NCBI GenBank assembly: GCA_015499995.1
Contig: JADNRV010000134.1
Coordinates: forward strand, 62,001 to 126,000
Direction: 5' to 3'
From: Flammula alnicola
Taxonomy: Eukaryota; Basidiomycota; Agaricomycetes; Agaricales; Strophariaceae
Length of the DNA stretch: 64,000 nucleotides
Position numbers and translations under genes: made by a program. Of the stretch, positions 46,659 through 56,176 are shown in pieces; positions within the stretch are counted from its first letter, which is position 1; the number at the start of each line of letters is the position of its first letter. Below the pieces are notes generated by a model. The model saw only the letters and a list, made by a program, of their open reading frames with translations. It did not search any database and was not told where the DNA came from.

Positions 46659-47889
46659 TAGTGATTGTCACAGGTAACCCTGGGGTATTCCAGGGCTACC
46701 CGCACCCGCACCCGCGAAAAACCGTACCCGCACTGAAGGGTAGGGGTTTTCATGGGTCAGGGTAGAGGTTTTCACAAAACCGGGGGTACACTAACCCGTG
46801 TGCGGGTAGGCCTCCAAAACTGACCAGGAAACCTCACAACGGCAATGCGGGTGTCAATTGACACCGCCATGCAGCGCTGCGAGGTTAGAAAGGTCGTGCA
46901 GATGATGCACCAGCATCAACATCCATGCTAGCATGTCGTCATCGTCGTCAGTACGTCGGTGGGCATTGTTCGCGTCTGTTTTCACGGTGTTGCTTGGGCT
47001 CATGATCGTTCGTGTTCTGCTGGCCATCGATGCCGATGCGGGGTGCTGGTGGTTGCCATGGTCGAACCCGCGGCGCCACCTGGCTCAGCTCGGCGAGCAT
47101 TCGCAGGGGATGACAGCAGGCTACTCAGCTGGGGGGGTGTCGCCATCGTGTTCGAGCCCATTGGGCTGTATGACCTTGCATTGGGCCTTTTACCTCCTCC
47201 TGGGTCATTAGCCCTCCGTTGGGTCAATCGAACACCTGTTCACCACACATTGGGCGTTTCAGCCTTGTGTTGGCCCTGGGCTGTATATGCTGGCATTGGT
47301 TCGGGGGAGCTGGTTATGTGGCACACCAACCACCTTATTGCAGAACACACCAGCCGAACCCCCACAGCTGAGAGTGTCCATGCTGGCATACACGCGAACG
47401 GATGTGGGGGGTTCAGTGGCAGGTACCAGCACAAGTGTTGAGGCTGGGGTGAGCGTTGGTGTCGTGGGCGGCGGCGGCATGTTTTGTGGTGCGTAAGTGG
47501 GCGGCGCATGTTCTGATGTGTTTTCGATGTTAGTAGGCAGGGGGGAAGTAGGTGAAGGGAGGCGAACCAACTGTGGTTCATCTCCTCGCATACCTCATGG
47601 GTCTCCCACACCATGGGTCTCCCTTCTTGTTTCCTACCTGCTTATGTCCTGCCGCGTTCATTGAGTGCAGAGGAATGTTGTGGGAGTGGTGGAAAGTGAG
47701 ATCATCGATCAACCGTGACCAACACAGTTGATCTCGATTCAAACTCCGCGACAAAAACCCGCCATCAACACCGCCAACCCGTGCCAGGGGTACGGGTGCC
47801 GAGAGGGTCAGCAAAGTCCAACCCGTACCCTTACCCAGCTGTACCCTACCCGTAACCCGCACGGGTTTTGAAACCCGTGACAATCACTA
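46659..47889. mobile_element. hAT-like non-autonomous element nested in Copia leader, 1231 bp
   Basis: Ends read TAGTGATTGTCACAGG and, reversed, TAGTGATTGTCACGGG. The exact 8-bp duplication GTTATGAT lies at 46651-46658 and 47890-47897. GGGTAGGGG and CCCGCACCCGC arrays lie near both ends. The insertion point is 11 bp before the gag ATG, inside the retrotransposon leader. There is no transposase; the Pro/Val-rich frames inside are unsupported. Confidence 0.9.
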
Positions 47890-47965
47890 GTTATGATCTG
47901 CTGAGCCTAGCAGGATATTCGCGGATGGGTTTTCTGAGTTAACTATTTACGCGGGGCCCATAACC

Positions 47966-48362
47966 TAAAGTTACGAAGCGCAGTGAGTAACTCAGACGTC
48001 GCACGATGAGTGTAAACGGCTGTATTATACCTAAAGTTATGAAGCGCAGTGAGTAACTATAGGACAGTATTTTAGTTAAATGAATAAGTGAATGTTGAAT
48101 ATAATAGACTGACCTCAGACGTCGCACGATGAGTGTAAACGGCTGAGGACCAGAAAGTAATCGATAGGAAAATAAACCGCATGCGGCAAGTGCCGCGTGC
48201 GATGGCGAGATAACCGTACGGGTAGGTAAGTAGGCGGTGGCAGGCGGGATAGCCGCCTGCCACGGCTACGCACCGCATAGGGTAAGAAAGAATGGATTGA
48301 AATAGATAACAGTGAAAGAATACATACACCCTATTGAAGGGCTATGCCTAGTTCCCTCAACA
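47966..48362 (-). repeat. 5' LTR of Copia element
   Basis: This is the partner of 41528-41924 and has the same 397-bp length. It retains CpG at several sites where the other copy has TpG or CpA, and the reverse at others. Confidence 0.9.
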
Positions 48363-48367
48363 GAATT

Positions 48368-48623
48368 AAAGTTGCAAGTCAAGGCATTTAGGAATGCAGG
48401 TGCTCCAAACCTCAGTCATATCAAGTCTAATGCAAAAGTTGGAGAGATGAAAGAGGCCCTGAAAGCAGTTGTTGATTTATTTAATGATGGTGAATGGAAG
48501 CTCCCCCAAGGCTCTAAAGTACTCCAAGCCTTGGAAGAGGATGATAAAGAAGTGTTTGAGGGATATTATGATATTCCTGATGATGATAGTGCTTGGGAGG
48601 ATAATGAGAACCAGGATACATAG
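48368..48623 (+). pseudogene. Transposase of composite element, C-terminal segment
   Basis: After removal of the Copia element and one GAATT the frame continues KGAEL then KLQVKAFRNAGAPNLSHIKS, and ends in an acidic tail (EEDDKEVFEGYYDIPDDDSA) at TAG 48621-48623. The three segments together are 2999 nt. Taking one base from each of the two A8 tracts leaves 999 codons including the stop. Confidence 0.8.
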
Positions 48624-48850
48624 TTTAGACAATGAACATTTGCTTATTTCGCTTATTCTAGGTATTTTAGGGTGGTTTTCTTTGTTTCAAGGCCTGATAT
48701 ATAGTTGAGTAGCTCTTATTTACACAATGTAACATTTTATTCCTTCAAAACCCCATGCAAAACGGTCAAGAACTCGTCGAGAACGATGTGTACCAGGTAT
48801 TGTGACAGATTTGGTGACATGGCATGACACATCACCGCCATGACCATATC
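48624..48850. other. 3' non-coding end of composite transposon
   Basis: It is AT-rich, then becomes GTGACA-rich near the terminal repeat, and shares subterminal words with the right end of the 22675-23780 relative. Confidence 0.45.
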
Positions 48851-49090
48851 GGGGATTGCCGACCCCCATGTGAACGCTTCGCATGAGTGTCGCAAGAGGT
48901 ATATCCCCGTCTAGGGAGCGTCAAGCACCTGCTCGGTGATAGTATTTCTTCTTGTCTACTTCCCGCAGGATGGGTTGTACTGTCTGGCAAAACGCACATC
49001 AAGGCACATGCCAGCTTCCTGAATGCCTTTGCAGGGAGCTCGCATTAGTAGTAACGACGTACTATAGCTAGTACGTGTGTACCCTCTCTA

Positions 49091-49520
49091 TTTTTGCCTT
49101 CCTCCTCTGTGTGGGCCGTGGCTGACGTTCACCTATTCTGCATGCGCATCCAAACACGATATCGAGATCGACCCCTGGTTTTTATACAGTATGCGACGGC
49201 CACATTCAAAGTGCTCAACGCATACACGGAATGGTCAAACGGCAACCACGTCATGAATGAGAATGAGGTGAAGGACCCCATGCGGACGCTGAAGATCGCA
49301 GGTCCCCTCGGACTTGGGATACTTATGTACTTGATGGCGAAAGTGACCTATTTCACGTACTAAGTATGTGACATTCCTCAAAGTGTCTGATATGTTAAAC
49401 TTGGTGTTCTAATACTAGTGATGCAGTGCGGCTGTGTTACTACTGTCGCCGCACTTTTCTTTGGGAATCTTTGGCGCAAAGGCGGAGAAGGCGCTTTTGG
49501 TCTTCGTCGCGCTTAAATGA
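49091..49520 (+). pseudogene. Fragment of amino-acid permease (APC superfamily, Mup1/LAT-like)
   Basis: The frame KVLNAYTEWSNGNHVMNE followed by EVKDPMRTLKIAGPLGLGI matches the style of the fungal methionine-permease/LAT family (KVLNAY.GWSN...NE..DP.RTLKIAGPL). It stops at TAA 49361-49363. About 100 bp later VAALFFGN and, in another frame, FGAKAEKALLVFVAL look like the next helix of the same permease with a one-base shift. The 12-helix protein is otherwise missing, so this is a relic. Confidence 0.55.
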
Positions 49521-50832
49521 ATCTTACAACACGGTGCGGTAAGTATAGATTATCACCATCACAGCGAAAGATCAAAAAATATCCCCGTGCTAAAATTTGG
49601 GGCAATTTTAAATTCTCCAAGATTATTCTTACATTACACCCATTCGAATTTCTCTGTCGTCAAAATGCTAGGTATTCTCGCATTCTCTTTCAATTTACAA
49701 ATATCAAATATTTCACGGTACACTTGAGTACATATCATGGCCGCAATCGGCCTTGGCAAAAAAAGCTTTTTTCTTCTCAACCACCACCATCCTTCCACGC
49801 TTCCACCCATCCTTGCCACACTGCCCATCCTCGCCCCATCATACTCGCAGCCCCAAGTGAAAACATCATCGCAACGATGAATTACCAAAGCAAGTTCATC
49901 TATTCCTTTGAAAACTGCTCGCTGTTGAACAGAAACCTCCGTCTAATTGGCGATCTATGTACATCTGCTCCGAGGCACACAAATGAAGTTCGAGGTATGT
50001 ATCAAATTACTCTTGTATCTTGCCTGCTGAGCTGATGCCTGCATTCTTGACGGCGCTGTCTTCTCTTTTTTACCCATGAAGGCGGAGGCGACGTATGACT
50101 TGTCCAATCGGTATGTGCTTGTCTTAAACAATGTTTCCGTTACTCACGGCTCGTATTGACAAGGTATTCGACCTCACCTTGACCTTGCAGCCATCCCTAC
50201 CTTCGAGCTTCGAGTTCTGCCCTATTTTTTGCTTGTCAACATTCTATATAGGGATTCTGGAATCTGGACAAGCTGAGTATTATTCGTGAATCGCGCTCTA
50301 AACCTCCTAGACTGCTCTCATAATCATCGCATAGATCTGACAGTCTCCATTTCGATTCGGAACACGTGGATTGCGGTAATAGTGTCGGGAGGTCGTTCCG
50401 TCGTTTCAGTCGCTATATGCGCATCTATTGTTCGTGTTGCGTACCCTACGCATGAAATAGTAGTATTCCTATGTATTCCGAGCCCAATATATTCTTTTTA
50501 CCTACTCATTACATTCATTTACGCGAAAATCTGCATTCTGGGGCGTGCCGTCGGCGCCTGTATTCTCGATTGAACAGCAAAAATCCATCAAGAAATGTAG
50601 AAGAAATGTAGAAATAATGTCAACATAATGCGGTAGACTTGTAGAACTTCGTGAAAATTCTCTGAAGGTATAATTTTATGCATATTGTAAGAGAGTCTCA
50701 GGATAATTTGAGATTTTGCCTACAATATACAGGCGGCAAATTGTGTGATCATTCGCTGTGCATTTGATCACCATGTATGTTTAATGCGAATATGTAGCGC
50801 GTTGGGCAATGTTATCACAATTGTATTCTCGA
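49521..50832. other. Unannotated stretch
   Basis: Short frames only. An ATG at 49877 opens MNYQSKFIYSFENCSLLN to a good donor near 49995, but no continuing exon is convincing. Confidence 0.3.
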
Positions 50833-53262
50833 GGCTTCCATCTCCTCCCCGAGCACCATCTCGTCCCTGTTCCCTGTTGAAATCCACCGCATTAGATGTC
50901 ACCCTAGCTGCCCTTGCTTTGCATTTATCCGCCAGCACATGCAGCTGGCGCTTCGCCGCTTCGATGATGCCGACGTGGAACTGCGCCGAGAGCGCTTCCG
51001 GCCCGCCGATGACGCCGAGCGCCTCTGAGAAGTATTTGTAGAGCAAGGCGAGGAAGGTCGAGTCGTGCTCTGTGCTGATACAATCGATGAGCTGGAGGAA
51101 CGTCGCGGAGACCATTTGGTTGGTCAGAGCCCCGCTTTGCTTCCCGCATGCTAAGAGCATGGGAATCAGCCTATAAAATAGAAAATGGTGACAAGGTCAG
51201 GCGAACGGAGTGAAAAGTGAAACTCACATAGCGCACGCCTCATGGACGCCTTCGTGGAAATAGAAACGAAGATACAGTAAAGTGACCTCTAGTGTTTGCG
51301 ATAAGTACGGTGCAAATCGAGCATCGAGGGTGGGGCAGTAGATAACGAGAGTCTCGAAAGCTTGACACTTCTCATCCATCGCAGACGTCCTCACTCCGTA
51401 CGTGTGCCCGTCCATGACAATCGTTTCCCGCCCCTCGCGCTCCTCCAACGCACCGTCGTCCTCTTCTTGTTTGGTTGTCAATATTTATTTATTGAGCACT
51501 GACTCCGATGAAAAACTTACCGTAAACGGATAAATCGGCCTTCGCGCTGGCGGTAGCGAGAAGCGAAGGCATGACAACAGGCAAATAGGCCTCGAACTCA
51601 GAACCCACTGCCTGACATATCTTGGACCACGTCGCCATAAGGTGATGACCCAACTGAGTATCATTTGGATCGACAGGGCTTTCTGTGGAGGAAAATATGT
51701 ACGGTTAGAACCTAAGATTTCCAAAATTTATGGTCTACATGCGCTGAATGCGCATAAGCAATTCAATGAGTGTAGTCGAGTCAGGCCGGAAGACATTGGG
51801 GCTGACGGCAATAGCTATATAGCAGTCAGCTACGTTTGCAAGAGAAAGAAAGAAAAAAGACATAACGACATACCGATCAGCCCCGCACATTCCATCGCCT
51901 TCACTCTGAGCTTCCAGTAATCAGGCCCGTCCGCGTTCCTTAGCACGCTCAACAGCAAAGGCATTATCATAGGGTAATGCTAAAGAAAAAGATATGATTC
52001 GAACAGCAGCACATTAATGTTCACGCCTAGTTCATTAATACAATAAAAAATGTACCTTGGCGAAAGTGACCTCGCTGGCATCCGCTACTATAGCCAGGGT
52101 CATAATAGCCTGCTCCTGGACATATCTTCGGACTTGCGTGTGGTCTCCTGGGGGATTGAGAAGCGTTAGGAGCCGCTCGACGATAGGGTTGAGGTACAGG
52201 AGGAGCGTATCTCGCTCGACGCCCTCGCAGAAGGTTATTAGTGCGGAGGCGGCATGAGCATGCACCCTGCGAGAAAGAAAGAGATGAGTATTCGTATTCG
52301 TCATATCTCAGGTGTTTGACTGAGGCAGAAGGTAAAAAAGGGCGGGTACCTTGGTTCCGGATCTTCAAGAGCGGGAATGAGCACTGCGAACAAGTTGCGC
52401 TGAAACCGTCGTTGAATGATTTCCTACAGGAAATGGAGGAGGATGAGCGGAGTTTACAGTAATATTACTAAATACCAGGAACGTTCGTACCTCCAAATCC
52501 ATGCATAGTTGACCACTGCGTGAACGGAAAGGTCAGCATTATATCCCAAACGTTGAATAAGAACAGCATTAACCCAACTTACACACACCGGCATGCGGCG
52601 TACCGTGCCCGAGGATGTGAGTCGTTGAACATGGGCGTCATCATACTGTCGAAAGAGAGAAACCGTTAGTCGGGCATACTAAAGAGACCAAAGACCCAAA
52701 AAGGTACTCACTCCACAACTGTCTGCAGTTCCTTTTGCATGACCTGATAGGTCGTAATGGAAGCGTGAGCACCTCGCGCACACTGTGACCAAACACAGAA
52801 GGGCTACATATGACGAACCTTCCCCGTGCCCTCTCCAATCGCCATAAGCCCGGCGTGTCACACACGCCAGTCGAAACTGACCATCATCGAAGGGATATAC
52901 TGCGAATGGGTGTTAGCTAACGCGTGAGCCCGACCAGGCAATTGTTGCCAATAAGTGACGTAGGAGAGGGAAAAATCATACCTGGAATGCAGGTGGGAGG
53001 ATGGATTTACCACCCATGGCACACGCCAGGCAATCCAATGACTGCTCGTAAAGCGCTGGGGGGGAATCGGTTTCTAATGAGCTCGAACTCGTTGATGGCT
53101 GAACGGAATAGATATACACCATTAAGTCGAGTAACGAAGACGAGAAAGGAACGTACGTCTTCTCGTAGCCAAGCATCCAAACCCGCAGTTTCATCCTCAT
53201 CAAACTCGCCCGTACCCTCAAGACAGGTGACTGACAGTCGGTGTTGGGCTGCAATTAATGGG
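50833..53262 (-). pseudogene. Importin-beta fragment (Kap121/Pse1/importin-5 type), both ends missing
   Basis: Exons read in order on the minus strand: EGTGEFDEDETAGLDAWL, YEQSLDCLACAMGGKSILPP, YIPSMMVSFDWRV, HAGLMAIGEGTGK, VMQKELQTVVE, MMTPMFNDSHPRARYAA, QLCMDLE, HAHAASALITFCEGVERDTL, MIMPLLLSVLRNADGPDYWK, DPNDTQLGHHLMATWSKICQ, EKCQAFETLVIYCPTLDARF and SALSAQFHVGIIEAAKRQLH. This is the central HEAT-repeat part of a nuclear import receptor normally about 1100 residues long; roughly the first 330 and last 400 residues are absent. TGA at 52858-52860 (CGA to TGA) interrupts RV-HAGL. Confidence 0.8.
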
Positions 53263-53968
53263 TGGGAGAATCAGAGAAGGGAGGAGAGAGATCAATGATT
53301 GGAGATGTCGATGAGGGGCGAAGAGAATGGGGTGTGTTGAGCAGAGAGGGGTTAGCGTCGAAAGGAAGGTGGAGAGGAGGCTAGTGGTGTTCGAGGTATT
53401 TGTGCTTATGTAAGTAAAGTTTCCCGGCATCTCGGCATTTCTGAACCATGCAAACCTCAACATTGCTCCCGTTTTTGCAGCTCTATGTAGTAGTAGTATG
53501 TACATGATACATCCGTCGACACATTTGCTGAACCTCACCTAGTACCTACCATCATTTGCACTACATAACTTTTCTGAAATCCACCTATTACTGTCAGAAT
53601 CAACTTGGAAGATGGGCCGCCCACCTCAAAACCTCGGTAAGGTCGTGTTCGCCTTGCAGTGTGACGCTGAACTGACTATCTACGATGAAATCACCCCACT
53701 CTTGCAAACCGTTCTTGGGTGGGAAATAAGTTTTATACAGTGGGTAATATCCGAGAGAATGTAATGAATATTACAAGCTGAAGCTCTTCGTCTTGACTCA
53801 GATCTCTTATGGAACGAAGAAGACCTCTTTAGCTTGGACGTGAAAATCGTAAGAGACTCCTCCATAGTAAAATATTCCGACTCTTGCTATCAGGTAAATG
53901 ATATTTTCCAGTGTCGAGGCTGTAACATTAGTAGTGGATATATATAGCAGGACACTACGTCAACTACA
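53263..53968. other. Unannotated stretch
   Basis: It includes a short ATG frame at 53612 (MGRPPQNL then a GTAAGG donor) that may be a stray first exon. Nothing else is supported. Confidence 0.3.
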
Positions 53969-54850
53969 TTGGCTGAACGCATCCTGTCATCTTATATTGG
54001 GGTAGCCCAGCCAACTGAAGATGAAGCATGCATTTTGGAAACCGCCCAGGTGAACTGGAACTCCGAAATAGCGGATCTGAGCCTCCAATCCCATGATTTA
54101 CTCGGCAAAGTCGAACAAATATTCAAAAAACAAAACTCGTGGAAATCCAACACACCATGAAGCACCGGAGATCGCAAGCGGCCCTCGCCAGCACTCTGTT
54201 TGCTTCTATTAGATGACTTCCAATCGAGATACTGTGTCGTATTTTTTATATGTGCATCCCTACCAACAAAATTCTATGATCTAAACCGTCAGTCACGCCA
54301 CTCCTTCAAGTTTGCCGCGTGTGCAAAGCCTGGAATGATATCATTACAAATGACCCCTCGCTATGGAGTTGCATAAAGATGGACTCGTTTTTACGGTCCA
54401 AATCCCACCCTTCTTTTGCGGAATTTTATCCGCCACTCGCAAAACATCCCAGTTGAAATCATTATCATGCAAAAAATGAACTACATCGACCGTAGAGACC
54501 TGTCGCTGATCTCTACTTGTTTCGAGCAATGTCGAGTGCTCTCGACAATAACCTGTCATCGTTTAGAGAGGGAGCTCTTCCAAGAAATCCATCGTGCCCA
54601 ATTCCCGCTGTTAGAGAGCGCCTCTTTCAGGTTCAGTGCACCTCTCGTTCTGGCTGGGTGGTTGGACAGAGAGGTGCCCATCAATATTTTCCCGCTCGCA
54701 CCTAACCTCCGCACTGTATGGCTACACACGTCCAACCCCGACGACTTGAAGTACATCGACTTGCCATACTCGCAGCTGAGAAGACTGGTCTGCGGGCCGT
54801 CTCTTATATTCTTTTATTCAACTCTTCGCAAGGCGCCCATTGCCGACTAG
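53969..54850 (+). pseudogene. F-box protein gene, inactivated
   Basis: An F-box is readable near 54210-54330: LPIEILCRIF, then LLQVCRVCKAWNDIITNDPS and LWSCIKMDSF, the usual mushroom F-box pattern. A TGA interrupts it after NKIL (CGA to TGA possible) and further stops follow after AKHPS. The preceding frame (EDEACILETAQVNWNSEIAD) looks like the customary N-terminal coiled coil, and the following frame (LAPNLRTVWLHTSNPDDLKY) like the LRR part, in shifted frames. It would have been an SCF substrate receptor. Confidence 0.6.
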
Positions 54851-55035
54851 TATTTCCTATATTTATGTACAACAATACCTCGCATGAATTCTGAGGCGCT
54901 TTGTGTCGAGATTATTTAGCAAAACTCTCCTAACCATGTGGAGGTGTTGCTTGTTCCGCAGTATTCGTGGAGAAGGTTATCCTTGTCAATGAAGTATAGG
55001 CGAATCTTTGGTTAAAATGGAGGTAGTTAATGATC

Positions 55036-55311
55036 TCATACGGGATAAACGGGTGAAGAAATACGAACCAGTTCTACTCCATCTCCTTCTTTCCATGCAA
55101 CCGCTGCGATTGGGGAGTTTATGTGGACACACTTTGCTGCAACGACCACTCGGTCATTGTACTTGGGCTTGTGAACCGCGGGGCCTGACCGGGAAGCTTC
55201 ATGGATGGCATCATCGGCAGCTTGGTGGTAGATTCGTGTAGCAGTACCGCCAGACAACAGGATGGCAGCAGCAGTGCTTCCCATGTAATTTGTGGAGAGC
55301 GTCGAAGGCAT
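55036..55311 (-). pseudogene. Fragment of a fungal fucose-specific lectin-like protein
   Basis: The 91-codon frame ILLSGGTATRIYHQAADDAI, HEASRSGPAVHKPKYNDRVV and HINSPIAAVAWKEGDGVELV resembles one to two blades of the Aleuria-type six-bladed fucose lectin (pattern IRVYYQ....I.E..RSG). The full family length is about 310-340 residues and the remainder is not seen. The frame ends soon after VRIS. Assignment is by pattern memory only. Confidence 0.4.
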
Positions 55312-56176
55312 GTTTAGCGTAGCTGGATAACGAATGAATTATGTCAAGCCACGCCGAGAAAGACAGGCATAAACATACTTGTGGAGAGACGCTACCACTT
55401 TGTAAAAGCCAAGTAGCTTCTGAAGGCTTTATATAGATTCGTGATGGTAAACGCTTCAGGTCTTATGACCGCACGGTTGTGATCTACGTATGATTTTTAG
55501 TACGCTGGTTTGACTGATTCGAAGACGACAGTATCACTGCAAAAATGATATTCATTCGCCATTCACGAATCACAAGTGACTGCAAGACATTACCTCTCAG
55601 GACGAGAAAACGTAGACCAGCTGCAGGCTGGTCATTGCCGCTCCAAGTATCGTGTCGAGCGTGATTATTGTCATGATGGACATAAGCAGTACTGCATATA
55701 GAGCTTCCAGAATATCGAGTCTCTCGTTTAACGACGTCCTCTTGGGGGGTAATTGAAAGGCAGCAGTTAAGCGGATGAATGTGAGATGGTCGGCAAGTGC
55801 GAAATGCAACTTGCAGTTGCAAGCGGGTTGCTTGAGAGCAGTTTAAATCGAGGGGAGGAGGATAGGCGTGACTTCCTCCATCTCGACTTTGGAGCAGCTA
55901 TATTACGATCGAAAGAGAGCCGTGTCCACTTGCGGCTTCGATTGACAGTTCCAACGTCTTCTCTCATCCTGCGTATTCACATCTAAATTTATACGTAGAC
56001 TACAGCATCATAAACATTCGCGCTTTCGTCTTGATTCCCAATAACGCCGTATTTCCCTCTGCATGACATAGTCCCAACTCCATGGGTCGCACTCAGACCT
56101 TCGGGCCTTGAGACTTGAACTCCTGATACAAACCATTGCTGGTTCCAGGCTCCACTGCATCTCCGCCTCGCTGCAC
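55312..56176. other. Unannotated stretch
   Basis: A 70-codon minus frame at 55597-55809 encodes a hydrophobic segment (LYAVLLMSIMTIITLDTILG) that could be a membrane helix. It has no family match that I know of. Confidence 0.3.

Larger units (their letters stand above)
41528..48362 (-). mobile_element. Copia-type LTR retrotransposon, 6835 bp
   Basis: Two 397-bp LTRs (41528-41924 and 47966-48362) bound a gag-pol region on the minus strand. They are flanked by the 5-bp duplication GAATT at 41523-41527 and 48363-48367. The purine tract AGGGGAG lies just inside the 3' LTR (41925-41931), and GGTTATGGGCCCC just inside the 5' LTR (around 47953-47965) is a candidate primer-binding site. The gene order protease-integrase-RT-RNase H is Copia type. 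A hAT-like element is inserted between the 5' LTR and gag. Confidence 0.93.
35707..48868 (+). mobile_element. Composite DNA transposon, unassigned superfamily, 7-bp target duplication
   Basis: The outer element begins TGGGGGTCGGCAATCCCC and ends in its exact reverse complement. An exact 7-bp duplication TGTGAAC lies at 35700-35706 and 48869-48875. The 13,162 bp include two later insertions: a CATCAGG element (37653-39837) and a Copia retrotransposon (41528-48362). Without them the element is about 4.1 kb with one transposase gene of nearly 1000 codons. A 1.1-kb relative at 22675-23780 confirms the ends and the 7-bp duplication. The 18-bp ends are partly self-complementary (GGGG..CCCC). The superfamily could not be assigned from memory. 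Confidence 0.88.

Noticed and set aside
36598..48623. Assigning the composite transposase to KDZ, Plavaka or Academ
   Set aside because: The motifs I remember for those families are not clearly present, and a search would be needed.
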